From positions 62,001-126,000 of the forward strand of contig JAGWON010000005.1 in the NCBI GenBank assembly GCA_028871055.1: 64,000 nucleotides of DNA, in the 5' to 3' direction. Positions 16,514 to 24,784 of this stretch are shown piece after piece. The notes beneath the pieces are model-generated. The model had not been told where the DNA came from, searched no databases, and saw only the letters and a program-made list of their open reading frames with translations. Origin of the DNA: Alphaproteobacteria bacterium (GTDB lineage: Bacteria; Pseudomonadota; Alphaproteobacteria; ATCC43930; CGMCC-115725). The translations under genes and the position numbers were made by a program. Numbering within the stretch: position 1 is the stretch's first letter; each line of letters opens with the position of its first letter.

Positions 16514-16948
16514 TTATCGGCCGCCCGTGGCGCGCGCGAGTTCGTCGCGCAGCGCCTTCATCTCGGCGAACCGCCGGGTGACGTCGCGCACGATGGCGGC
16601 GATGCCGATCATGCGGCCGTCGTCGTCGCGGAACGGCACGATCGTGAACTCGATCGAAATGCGCGTACCGTCCTGCCGCAGCGCCGGCACGGCGAGCAGG
16701 TCGCCGGCGCCGTACCGCGTCCGGCCGGTTCGCATCGTCGCGCGATAGCCGTCCCAATGCCGCTGCCGGAGGTTTTCCGGAATGATGATATCGAGTGATT
16801 GTCCGACTGCCTCGGCCGCGCTGAACCCGAAGACGCGCGACGCCGCCGCGTTCCAGAACCGGATGACGCCGCTGGCGTCCGCATAAACGACCGCGTCGGC
16901 GGCGTCACGCACCAGGTCGCGGCTGAAGCGGTTCAGATCGAAGTCCAC
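16514..16948 (-). CDS. single-PAS-domain protein
   Basis: A 144-residue protein consisting of one PAS fold: ADAVVYADASGVIRFWNAAA, RVFGFSAAEAVGQSLDIIIP, and FTIVPFRDDDGRMIGIAAIV then RDVTRRF at its C-cap. There is no kinase, GGDEF or HTH output domain, so it would signal through a partner or be a stand-alone sensor. The hydrophobic pocket does not reveal a cofactor. It lies between the importer operon and the serine-cycle operon with its own spacing (39 bases to the next gene's stop), so its regulation could be linked to either. Confidence 0.8.
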   Translation of the reverse strand: MDFDLNRFSRDLVRDAADAVVYADASGVIRFWNAAASRVFGFSAAEAVGQSLDIIIPENLRQRHWDGYRATMRTGRTRYGAGDLLAVPALRQDGTRISIEFTIVPFRDDDGRMIGIAAIVRDVTRRFAEMKALRDELARATGGR

Positions 16949-16987
16949 CCTGCCACCGGGGCGCCGCGCGGCGGCGCTATGCCGTCC

Positions 16988-17872
16988 TCAGGCCGCGCGC
17001 CGGGCGAAGGCAGCGGCCATCGTCGTGCCGACCAGATGGGCGCTCGGCGCGATGATGACGCCGGCATCCTGCAGTGCCTTGACCTTGCTGTCGGCATCGT
17101 CGGAGGCCATCAGCGCCAACGCGCCGGCGTGGCCCATGCGCCGCTCATGCGGCGCGGCGCGGCCGACGATCAGGGCGACCACCGGCTTTTTCAGTCCGGT
17201 CTCGCGGATATAGCGTGCGGCGTCTTGCTCTTCGGTGCCGCCGATCTCGCCGACCAGGACGATGCCCTCGGTTTGCGGATCCTTGAAGAACAGATCGAGG
17301 CATTCGACGAAGCCGATGCCGTGGACCGGGTCCCCGCCGATGCCGATCGTCGTCGACTGGCCGAGGCCGGCGCCGGTGAGCTGGCTGACGACCTCGCTGG
17401 TCAGCGACGCGGAGCGCGAGGCAACGCCAATCGGCCCGCGGCGCGCGCGGTCGGTGGCCATGACGCCGATCTGGCAGACCTCGGGCGCCAGCACGCCTTG
17501 CGAGTTTGGTCCGACCAAGCGGGTCCGGGAGCCGACGAGGGCCTCGCGCACGCGAACCATGTCGAGCACGGGTATGCGCTCGGTGACGACGACGACGAGC
17601 GGCATTTCGGCCGCGATGGCTTCGAGCATGGCGCCGCCGGCTTTGGCCGGCGGGACGAACACAATGCTGGCGTTGGCGCCGGTCGCCTTCTTCGCCTCGG
17701 CGATGCTATCGAAGACCGGGACACCGAGATGGGACTGGCCGCCTTTTCCCGGCGTGACGCCGGCGACGACCTTGGTGCCGTATTGGATCATGCGCTCGGT
17801 GTGGTAGGTGCCGGCCCATCCCGTCATGCCCTGACACAGGAGCCGCGTATCTTGATCGACCAGAACCGCCAT
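16988..17872 (-). CDS. mtkB: malate/succinate-CoA ligase alpha subunit
   Basis: A 294-residue SucD/MtkB protein: CoA-binding Rossmann domain with GMTGWAGTYHTERMIQYGTK and GVTPGKGGQSHLGVPVF, and a ligase domain with IGIGGDP, VLVGEIGGTEEQDAARYI and RRMGHAGALAL, where the His is the phosphorylated residue. SucD has GPNCPGV; here it is GPNSQGV. It starts one base into the beta subunit stop. Position after glyA, sga and hpr favours malate-CoA ligase of the serine cycle (malate to malyl-CoA) over TCA-cycle succinyl-CoA synthetase, but sequence alone does not decide. No mcl or ppc gene follows. Confidence 0.78.
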   Translation of the reverse strand: MAVLVDQDTRLLCQGMTGWAGTYHTERMIQYGTKVVAGVTPGKGGQSHLGVPVFDSIAEAKKATGANASIVFVPPAKAGGAMLEAIAAEMPLVVVVTERIPVLDMVRVREALVGSRTRLVGPNSQGVLAPEVCQIGVMATDRARRGPIGVASRSASLTSEVVSQLTGAGLGQSTTIGIGGDPVHGIGFVECLDLFFKDPQTEGIVLVGEIGGTEEQDAARYIRETGLKKPVVALIVGRAAPHERRMGHAGALALMASDDADSKVKALQDAGVIIAPSAHLVGTTMAAAFARRAA

Positions 17873-19044
17873 CACGCCCTCCCTTGTGCGATTGCCGTCG
17901 CCCGCGTAGCCGCCTGCCACATGTCCGCGCATTCGGTCTTGGGCAGGTTGAAGTTGGCGAGCCGCATGCGGGCAAAGTTCTCGCTGTTGCCGGTGATGCG
18001 CAGGACCACCGGCATGACCCGGCCGCTGCGGCGGAATGCGATGCCCAACCCGTCGACGATCGTGTCGCACGACTGCATGCCGCCGCCGTAAACGTTGACC
18101 AGCAGCACCTTGGCGCGCGGATTGTCGAGAATCATCCCGATGCCGTGCGCGATGTCGAGGCTCTTCGCCGTCGTGCGGATGTCCATGAAATTCGCCGGCG
18201 ACCCGCCGGCCGCGCGGACCATGTCGAGCGTCGCCAAACCCAGTCCCGCGCCGTTGACGACGATGCCGACGTCGCCATCCATGAGCACGTAGTTGATCTG
18301 GTGCCGTTGCGCCTGGAGCTGAACCTGGTCCACGTCCTCGTCGTTGCGCAACTGGGCGATGTCGGGATGGCGAAAGACCGCATTGTCGTCGATCGCCAGC
18401 TTGACGTCGGCCGCGACCAGTTCGCCGGACTTCGTCAGGATGAGCGGATTGATCTCGATCAGTGCGGCGTCGACCTCGACGAAGGCGCGATGCAACCGGC
18501 CGAGCAGCGCGCGGAATTTGTCCGCCGCGTCCCCCACAAGGCCGATCCGACCACAGAAGTCGGCGATATCGCCGTCGCGGCGCTCGCCGTCCACGCCCAG
18601 CGTCAGGGTTTGAAAGTCCGGCGCGCCGGTGGCGAGGTGCCGTTCGACGCCGGACCGCCGATGCGGTCCGGCGATCGCGGCGACGGAACCCGACGACAGG
18701 TCGACGCGCAGGGCCAGATAGAGTTCCTGCGCGGCGTCGATCGCGGCCTCGACCAGGACCCGCTTGACCGTGTAACCGCCCGGGCCGGTTTGCGAGGTGA
18801 CGAGTTTGCGGCCGAGCAGTTCGCTGGCTGCCGCCCGTGCGCCGGACGCCGCGCGCACCGCGCGCACGCCGCCCGCAGCTGCCCGGTCGCCCGCGAGGAT
18901 CTGCGCCTTGACGAAAAGAGATTCCGAGTTGATCTGCCGCGCCGCTGCCGCCGCTTCGTCCGGCGTGAGGGCAATTCGGCCGAGCGGCACGTCGATCTGG
19001 TACCGGCGCAGAATGTCCTTGGCTTGAAATTCGTGGAGCTGCAT
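17872..19044 (-). CDS. mtkA: malate/succinate-CoA ligase beta subunit, divergent
   Basis: A 390-residue ATP-grasp protein with MQLHEFQAKDILRRYQIDVP at the N-terminus, VKAQILAGDR, GGYTVKRVLVE, and the metal-binding EINPLIL near residue 200. GDVGIVVNGAGLGLATLDMV starts the C-terminal ligase domain. The usual NFLDVGGGA loop is replaced by NFMDIRTTAKSLD, and the usual VNIFGGIxRCD is VNVYGGGMQSCD. The C-terminal 40 residues are also atypical. It may therefore use a different acid. A GGAGG lies 6 bases before the ATG at 19044. It pairs with the downstream alpha subunit. Confidence 0.75.
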   Translation of the reverse strand: MQLHEFQAKDILRRYQIDVPLGRIALTPDEAAAAARQINSESLFVKAQILAGDRAAAGGVRAVRAASGARAAASELLGRKLVTSQTGPGGYTVKRVLVEAAIDAAQELYLALRVDLSSGSVAAIAGPHRRSGVERHLATGAPDFQTLTLGVDGERRDGDIADFCGRIGLVGDAADKFRALLGRLHRAFVEVDAALIEINPLILTKSGELVAADVKLAIDDNAVFRHPDIAQLRNDEDVDQVQLQAQRHQINYVLMDGDVGIVVNGAGLGLATLDMVRAAGGSPANFMDIRTTAKSLDIAHGIGMILDNPRAKVLLVNVYGGGMQSCDTIVDGLGIAFRRSGRVMPVVLRITGNSENFARMRLANFNLPKTECADMWQAATRATAIAQGRA

Positions 19045-19091
19045 GCATACCTCCTGGCGCTTCCCGTCTCTAGCGCTGTTTCATCGATCGC

Positions 19092-20078
19092 TTACCCCGC
19101 GACGACATTGGTCGGCTGGCCGGCATGAAAGTTCTCGATGTGCCCGACCACCTGGTTCCACAGGACCTGCATTGCCTCGTCGCTGGCCCAACTGACGTGC
19201 GGCGTGACGACGACGTTCGGCCGCTTGAGGATCGCCTGGAAGGCATGGTCTGCACGCGGCGGCTCCGACGTCAAGCAGTCAAAGCCGACGCCCGCGATCA
19301 ACCCCTCGTCCAGCGCCTTGACGACATCGGCCTCGACCACGAGGCCGCCGCGCGCGGTGTTGATCAGCAGCGGGTGCTTCTTCATTTTCCGGAACTCCGC
19401 GATGCCGAGCATGTTGCGGGTGCCGGGCGTCAGCGGACAGTGCAGCGTGATGATGTCGCTGGTCGCCAGCACCTCGTCGAAGGGCGTGTAAAGCGGGCCG
19501 AGGCCCTGAACGCCCTTGTGCGCCGCGAACAGGGTCTTCATGCCGAAGGCCTGGCCGAGACGCGCGACCGACTGGCCGATGACGCCCTCGCCCATGATCC
19601 CCAGCGTGCTGCCGGCCAGCTCGTGGATCGGATGCGAGAAGAAGCAGAACTGTCCGGCCTTCTGCCATTGGCCGTCGATCACGTCCTGGCGGAATCCGAC
19701 GATGCCGCGCCGCAGCGCGAGAATGAGCGCGAAGGTGTGCTCGGCGACGGTGTTGACCGCGTAGCCGCGCACGTTGGCGACGACGATCCCGCGGTCCCGG
19801 CACGCCGGTACGTCGATGACGTCGTAGCCGGTCGCCGCCACCGCGATCATCTTCAGCTTCGGCAGCTTGGCCAGATCGTGCTGGCGGATCGGCACCTTGT
19901 TCGTAATGGCGATCGACGCCGACGCCAGCCGTTCGGCGACCTCATCCGGCGCCGTCGCGCCGTATTCGACCCATTCATGATCGAAGCGCGGGTGCGTCAG
20001 CCGGACGGCCGGACCCATCGTGTTGCGGTCGAGGAACACGAGGCACGGCTTGGGATCGGAAGCGTTATTCCGGGGCAT
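19092..20078 (-). CDS. D-2-hydroxyacid dehydrogenase, probable hydroxypyruvate reductase
   Basis: From ATG 20078 (MPRNNASDPK) it encodes 328 residues of the D-isomer-specific dehydrogenase family. It has NAD-binding GIMGEGVIGQSVARLG, the catalytic Arg in INTARGG, the Glu-containing LTSEPPRADH segment and the catalytic His in VVTPHVSWAS. In the serine cycle hydroxypyruvate reductase turns hydroxypyruvate, made by the neighbouring aminotransferase, into D-glycerate. The operon context makes that the likely role; glyoxylate reduction is an alternative. It follows the ketopantoate-reductase family gene by 4 bases. A further in-frame ATG at 20117 would overlap that gene. Confidence 0.85.
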   Translation of the reverse strand: MPRNNASDPKPCLVFLDRNTMGPAVRLTHPRFDHEWVEYGATAPDEVAERLASASIAITNKVPIRQHDLAKLPKLKMIAVAATGYDVIDVPACRDRGIVVANVRGYAVNTVAEHTFALILALRRGIVGFRQDVIDGQWQKAGQFCFFSHPIHELAGSTLGIMGEGVIGQSVARLGQAFGMKTLFAAHKGVQGLGPLYTPFDEVLATSDIITLHCPLTPGTRNMLGIAEFRKMKKHPLLINTARGGLVVEADVVKALDEGLIAGVGFDCLTSEPPRADHAFQAILKRPNVVVTPHVSWASDEAMQVLWNQVVGHIENFHAGQPTNVVAG

Positions 20079-20082
20079 GTCC

Positions 20083-21114
20083 TTATGTTCCGACCAACAA
20101 GGGTGGCTGCGCAACATCGGTCGCCGGCGGCCGGAACGTGGGATAAATCTCGAGCGATCGGCCGAGCTGCTGCACCAGGCCCAGGACGACGTCGATATAA
20201 GGCGTTGCGACGCCGACCAGCCGGCCCATCTCCTGGACCGCGGTCAGCAAGGCGTCGATCTCGAGCGGCCGCCCGCTTTCGAGATCCTGCAGCATCGACG
20301 TGCGGTGCGCGCCGACGCGCGCCGCGCCGTTGATGCGTTTTTCGATATCGACGCGAAAGGACGCGCCGAACCGGGTCGCGATTTCCTTCGCTTCCGACAT
20401 CATCCGGACCGACAAGGCGCGCAGCTCGGGCTGCGTCGCCACGATATCGAGCGTGGCCCGCGTGAGCGCGCTGATCGGATTGAAGCAAAGGTTGCCCCAG
20501 AGCTTGAGCCAGAGCTCGCTGCGGATGTCCTCGAGCATGGGCGCGTCAAAGCCGGCGGCGGCGAGGACGCGGGAGAGCGTCCGGCACCGCTCGGACACCG
20601 TTCCGTCGGGCTCGCCGAGCGAGAATTTGTTGCCGTAAGTGTGCCGCACCACGCCCGGGCTGGCGATGTCGGTCGCCGGATAGACGACGCAGCCGATCAC
20701 CCGGTCCGGACCGATCGCGTTCCATTGTCGGTCGCCGGGATCGACGCTCTGAAGTCGCACGCTCTGGAAGCCGGGAAGCTTGTACGTGTACCACCACGGC
20801 ACGCCGTTTTGGCAGGTGACGACCGCCGTGTGCGTCCCGAACAGCGACCGCATCTGCCCGGCCGCCTCCCACGCCTGGTGGGCCTTGAGACCGACGATCA
20901 CGTAGTCCTGCAGTCCGAGCGCGGCGGGATCGTTCGTGGCGAACGGCCGACAGACCCGCTTCTCGCCGTTGATCAGCAGCGTCAGCCCGCGTTCCCGGAT
21001 CACGGCGAGATGCGGACCGCGCGCGACGAGCGACAATTCGACCTCGCCGACCGTGCTCAGCCCGGCCGCCAGGTATCCGCCGATCGCGCCTGCACCGTAG
21101 ATGCAGATTCTCAC
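20083..21114 (-). CDS. ketopantoate reductase (ApbA/PanE) family protein
   Basis: A 343-residue NADPH-dependent oxidoreductase starting at GTG 21114, with GGAGG 5-8 bases before it. Features: Rossmann motif CIYGAGAIGGYLAAGL at the N-terminus, VIVGLKAHQ, TCQNGVPWW (the NG of the family), a conserved Lys in SELWLKLWGNLCFNPISALT and a C-terminal helical dimer domain with GRPLEIDAL. Pantothenate synthesis is an unlikely role inside a serine-cycle operon; a reductase for another 2-keto acid or semialdehyde is plausible. It is tightly flanked by hpr and sga. No classic methylotroph serine operon that I know contains this gene. Confidence 0.8.
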   Translation of the reverse strand: MRICIYGAGAIGGYLAAGLSTVGEVELSLVARGPHLAVIRERGLTLLINGEKRVCRPFATNDPAALGLQDYVIVGLKAHQAWEAAGQMRSLFGTHTAVVTCQNGVPWWYTYKLPGFQSVRLQSVDPGDRQWNAIGPDRVIGCVVYPATDIASPGVVRHTYGNKFSLGEPDGTVSERCRTLSRVLAAAGFDAPMLEDIRSELWLKLWGNLCFNPISALTRATLDIVATQPELRALSVRMMSEAKEIATRFGASFRVDIEKRINGAARVGAHRTSMLQDLESGRPLEIDALLTAVQEMGRLVGVATPYIDVVLGLVQQLGRSLEIYPTFRPPATDVAQPPLLVGT

Positions 21115-21136
21115 GGTCGCCTCCGGCCGCGGATTT

Positions 21137-22330
21137 TCAGGCGACCTTGCCCAGCTGCACCGTCGGCGCGGTCGCGCGGATATATTCCTCGGCTGCGGCG
21201 ACGCCCGACCCGGCTTCGACCGCAATGCCGACGTCGCGCAGCGCCATCTCGCAGCCGGCGAGCGCCTGCAGCACCATGAGCTCGTTGACGTGGCCGAGAT
21301 GGCCGATCCGGAACACGCGGCCGGCGACCTTCGACAGACCGGTGCCGAGCGACAGCCGGTAGCGATGGTATGCGGCCTTCACCACGTCGTCGCTGTTGAA
21401 GGTCTTGGGCACGCACACCGCCGACACCGTGTCGGAATACCATTTCGGCTCCTTGGCGCAGAGCGCCAGGCCCCACGCCGCGACGCCGCGGCGGACGCTT
21501 TCCGCCAGCCGGTGATGGCGGGCGAAGACATTGTCGAGCCCTTCGGCAAAGAGCATGTCGAGCGATCCGCGCAATCCGCGCAACAGCGTCGTCGCCGGCG
21601 TATAGGGGAAATAGCCGTCCTTGTTGGTGCGGATCATGTCGGCGAAATCGAAGAAGCAGCGCGGGCATCTTGCGCTCTTGTGGGCCTCCAGCGCCTTCGG
21701 GCTGACCGCGACGAGGGCGAGCCCCGCCGGCAGCATGAACCCCTTTTGCGAGCCCGAAACGGCAACGTCGACGCCCCACTCGTCCAGGCGGAAATCGATG
21801 CTGGCGATCGAGCTCACGCCATCGACCATGAGGAGCGCCGGATGCTTTGCGGCGTCGAGCGCCTTGCGCACGCCGGCGACGTCGCTCGTCACGCCGGTTG
21901 CCGTCTCGTTGTGACAAACCATGACGGCCTTGATCGTGTGCGCCTTGTCCGCCTGCAGCCGCCGCGCATATTCGTCGAGCGGGACGCCCTCGCCCCATTC
22001 GACGTCGACGACGTCGACGATCAAGCCGTGACGGCGGCACAGATCCGCCCAGAGATGGGAGAATTGCCCGAAGACTCCGATCAACACCCGGTCGCCGGGC
22101 GACAGCGTGTTGGAAATCGCCGATTCCCAGCCGCCGGTTCCCGAACTCGGGAACACGAAGACCTGGCCTTTTTCGGTCCGAAACGCCGTCTTCAGGTCCC
22201 GAAAGAGCGGCAGCGTGAACGCCGGAAAATCGGGCGCGCGGTGATCCTCGAGGGGCACGTCCATCGCCTGGCGGACGCCGAACGGCAGGTTCGTCGGACC
22301 GGGGATAAAGAGACCGTGAAAGCCAGACAT
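21137..22330 (-). CDS. sgaA: serine-glyoxylate aminotransferase
   Basis: A 397-residue class V aminotransferase with the family opening FIPGPTNLPFGVRQAM, FPSSGTGGWESAISNTLSPG in the PLP phosphate region, CHNETATGV, VDGVSSIAS and the PLP lysine in SGSQKGFMLPAGL. The C-terminal domain has FRIGHLGHVNELMVLQAL. It converts serine plus glyoxylate to hydroxypyruvate plus glycine, the linking step of the serine cycle between GlyA and hydroxypyruvate reductase. Length and motifs are standard. It lies between glyA and the ketopantoate-reductase family gene in the same operon. Confidence 0.9.
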   Translation of the reverse strand: MSGFHGLFIPGPTNLPFGVRQAMDVPLEDHRAPDFPAFTLPLFRDLKTAFRTEKGQVFVFPSSGTGGWESAISNTLSPGDRVLIGVFGQFSHLWADLCRRHGLIVDVVDVEWGEGVPLDEYARRLQADKAHTIKAVMVCHNETATGVTSDVAGVRKALDAAKHPALLMVDGVSSIASIDFRLDEWGVDVAVSGSQKGFMLPAGLALVAVSPKALEAHKSARCPRCFFDFADMIRTNKDGYFPYTPATTLLRGLRGSLDMLFAEGLDNVFARHHRLAESVRRGVAAWGLALCAKEPKWYSDTVSAVCVPKTFNSDDVVKAAYHRYRLSLGTGLSKVAGRVFRIGHLGHVNELMVLQALAGCEMALRDVGIAVEAGSGVAAAEEYIRATAPTVQLGKVA

Positions 22331-22397
22331 CGTTTCCTCCCTAGTGTTCGGTGCGGTTTCTCGTCCGCGAACGGATCGACAGTCGTTTCCGGCAGCG

Positions 22398-23702
22398 TCA
22401 GTAAATCGGAAACCGGGTGCACAGCCGGATGGCCTGCTCCTTCACGCGCGCTTCGACGGCGCCATTGTCCGCTTCGCCGTTGTGCGCGAGGCCATCGAGC
22501 ACCTCGGCGATCAGGCGGCCGACCTCGCGAAATTCGGCGGTGCCGAAGCCGCGCGTCGTCGCCGCCGCGGCGCCCAGCCGAATGCCCGAGGTGACCGTCG
22601 GCTTCTCGGGATCGAACGGGACCCCATTCTTGTTGCAGGTGATATGCGCGCGTCCGAGACTCTTCTCGGCGACGTTGCCGGTAAGCTGCTTCGCGCGCAG
22701 GTCGACCAGGATCAGATGCGTGTCGGATCCGCCGGTGACGAGATCGTAACCCGCGTCCCGCAGCGTTTCGCCCATCACCCGGCAATTGTCGACGACGGCG
22801 CGCGCGTAATCCGCGAATTCTGGGCGCAGTGCCTCGCCGAGCGCCACGGCCTTGGCGGCAACGATGTGCATGAGCGGCCCGCCCTGCAGTCCGGGAAACA
22901 GCGCCGAATCGATTTTCTTGGCGATCGCCTCGTCGTTCGTCAGCACCATGCCGCCGCGCGGGCCGCGCAAGGTCTTGTGGGTCGTCGTCGTGACGACATG
23001 CGCGTGCGGCAGCGGACTCGGGTGCGCGCCGCCGGCAACGAGGCCGGCGAAATGCGCCATGTCGACCATGAGAAAGGCGCCGACCTCGTCGGCAATCGCC
23101 CGGAACTGCGCGAAATCGATCACGCGCGGATAGGCCGAGCCGCCGGCGATGATGATCCGCGGCTTGTGCTCGCGCGCGAGCCGCGCCACCTCGTCGATAT
23201 CGATGCGCTGGTCCTGACGGCGAACGCCGTAATGGACCGCTTTGAACCATTTGCCGGAGAGATTGGGCGCGGCGCCGTGGGTCAGATGGCCGCCGGCCGC
23301 GAGCGACAGACCGAGGATCGCGTCGCCCGGCTTGGCGAGCGCGAGCAGGACCGTCTGATTGGCCTGGCTGCCGGAATGGGGCTGCACGTTGACGAAGCGG
23401 CAATCGAACAGCCGCTTGGCGCGCTCGATGGCGAGCGCCTCCGCTTCGTCGACGTATTGGCAGCCGCCGTAATAGCGCCGGCCTGGATAGCCTTCGGCGT
23501 ACTTGTTGGTGAGCGGCGAGCCCGCCGCCTCGAGCACCGCGCGGCTCACCATGTTCTCGGAGGCGATCAGCTCGATCTCGAAACGCTGGCGGCCGATCTC
23601 CCGCTCGATCGCCGCGGCGACCTCGGGATCGACATGACGGACGCCCGACGAGAAGAAGGCGCTCCAGTCGCGACTCGATACGTTCTCGGCAGGTAACGGC
23701 AT
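22398..23702 (-). CDS. glyA: serine hydroxymethyltransferase
   Basis: A 434-residue SHMT starting at ATG 23702 ([13 protein letters not shown]) with a GAGGGG site upstream; a longer frame to 23759 is less likely. Motifs: [36 protein letters not shown], the PLP lysine in [14 protein letters not shown] and [12 protein letters not shown]. It interconverts glycine plus 5,10-methylene-tetrahydrofolate with serine. As the first gene of an operon with serine-glyoxylate aminotransferase, hydroxypyruvate reductase and a CoA ligase, it is probably the dedicated serine-cycle copy. IclR-type boxes lie 57-148 bases upstream of its start. Confidence 0.92.
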   Translation of the reverse strand: MPLPAENVSSRDWSAFFSSGVRHVDPEVAAAIEREIGRQRFEIELIASENMVSRAVLEAAGSPLTNKYAEGYPGRRYYGGCQYVDEAEALAIERAKRLFDCRFVNVQPHSGSQANQTVLLALAKPGDAILGLSLAAGGHLTHGAAPNLSGKWFKAVHYGVRRQDQRIDIDEVARLAREHKPRIIIAGGSAYPRVIDFAQFRAIADEVGAFLMVDMAHFAGLVAGGAHPSPLPHAHVVTTTTHKTLRGPRGGMVLTNDEAIAKKIDSALFPGLQGGPLMHIVAAKAVALGEALRPEFADYARAVVDNCRVMGETLRDAGYDLVTGGSDTHLILVDLRAKQLTGNVAEKSLGRAHITCNKNGVPFDPEKPTVTSGIRLGAAAATTRGFGTAEFREVGRLIAEVLDGLAHNGEADNGAVEARVKEQAIRLCTRFPIY

Positions 23703-23758
23703 GCTCACCCCTCGTCGCCGACTGGTATACCGAATACCACAAGCCTGCGCCGGCAACA

Positions 23759-23775
23759 ATGGAAATGTCTTCCAT
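23759..23775. promoter_or_regulatory. IclR-type operator box 1
   Basis: TGGAAATGTCTTCCA at 23760-23774 matches the E. coli IclR consensus TGGAAATNATTTCCA at 12 of the 14 defined positions. The outer ATGGAA and TTCCAT arms (23759-23775) are perfectly symmetric. It lies 57 bases upstream of glyA. Confidence 0.6.
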
Positions 23776-23835
23776 TTCTATGATTATATTATGTCAGGCT
23801 GTTTCCCTTGCGTCATTGCAAGCTTTTATCCACAA

Positions 23836-23850
23836 TGGGAATGCTTTCCA
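23836..23850. promoter_or_regulatory. IclR-type operator box 2
   Basis: TGGGAATGCTTTCCA also matches the IclR consensus at 12 of 14 defined positions. It is centred 76 bases from box 1 and 62 bases upstream of the IclR-family start at 23912, so the pair could control both divergent transcripts. Confidence 0.58.
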
Positions 23851-23911
23851 ATATGTGGAAGACCGTTAAAAATCAATTCGCACGGGCTTCGGTCAGGATC
23901 GGGACGACGCG

Positions 23912-24763
23912 ATGGCGAGAGGCGAGAGCAATTCCGTGATGGCCGGACAACAGCCAGCAACCCCGGCAACGCCGGCGGAACTGCAGTCGCTGGCGCCGCA
24001 CCTCGCCGGTTCGGTTCAGGCGTTGGAGCGCGGATTGAAGTTGCTCGCGCTGATCGCCGAGGCGGATGGGCTGTCGCTGACCAGCCTGGCGCAGCGCGCA
24101 GGCATTGCGCCATCGACCGCGCATCGCATTCTCGCGACCCTCAAGGCCAGCGGCTTCGTTCACTGCGACGAGGCGCATGGCGGCTATCTGATCGGCGTCC
24201 ATGCCTTTCGCGTCGGCAGCGCGTTCCTGCGCAATCGCAAACTGGTCGATGCCGGCCGCCCGATCATGCGCCGCCTGATGGAAGAGAGCGGCGAAACCGC
24301 GAACATGGGCATCGAGGACGACGGCTACGTCGTCTTCGTCTCGCAGATGGAGAGCCATCAATCGGTCCGTGCGTTTCACCGGCCCGGCTCCCGCAGCCCG
24401 CTGCACGCGTCGAGCATCGGCAAGGCGATCATGGCGGCGCTCGCCGACGAAACCGCCACGGAACGACTGCACCGCAGCGGGATGCCGAAATTCACCGCGC
24501 GCACGATCGTTGACCCCAAGGCGCTGCTGGCCGATCTGGCGCAGGTGCGGAAGCGCGGCTGGGCGATCGACGACGAGGAACGGGCGGAAGGGCTGCGTTG
24601 CGTCGGCTCGGCGGTTTACAACGAGCACGGCGAAGTCATCGGCGCCATCTCGGTCTCCGGACCGACGGTGCGCATGACCGAAGAGCGGCTCGGCGAGCTC
24701 GGGCCGATGGTCAAGCGGGCGGCAGCGGACATCACCGACCGAATCGGCGGTCGACTACCGTAA
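23912..24763 (+). CDS. IclR family transcriptional regulator
   Basis: A 283-residue regulator. An N-terminal winged helix (about residues 35-95: VQALERGLKLLALIAEADGL, SLTSLAQRAGIAPSTAHRIL) is followed by the IclR effector domain (about 110-280) with GYVVFVSQMES, PLHASSIGKAIMAAL and GWAIDDEERAEGLRCVGSAV. IclR proteins bind small acids such as glyoxylate, pyruvate or aromatic acids. It is divergent from the glyA-sga-kpr-hpr-mtkA-mtkB operon with two IclR-like boxes between, so it is probably that operon's regulator and its own. Whether it activates or represses is not visible. An alternative ATG lies at 23939. Confidence 0.87.
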   Translation: MARGESNSVMAGQQPATPATPAELQSLAPHLAGSVQALERGLKLLALIAEADGLSLTSLAQRAGIAPSTAHRILATLKASGFVHCDEAHGGYLIGVHAFRVGSAFLRNRKLVDAGRPIMRRLMEESGETANMGIEDDGYVVFVSQMESHQSVRAFHRPGSRSPLHASSIGKAIMAALADETATERLHRSGMPKFTARTIVDPKALLADLAQVRKRGWAIDDEERAEGLRCVGSAVYNEHGEVIGAISVSGPTVRMTEERLGELGPMVKRAAADITDRIGGRLP

Positions 24764-24784
24764 GGCGCGGAGCGCCGCCCGCGC

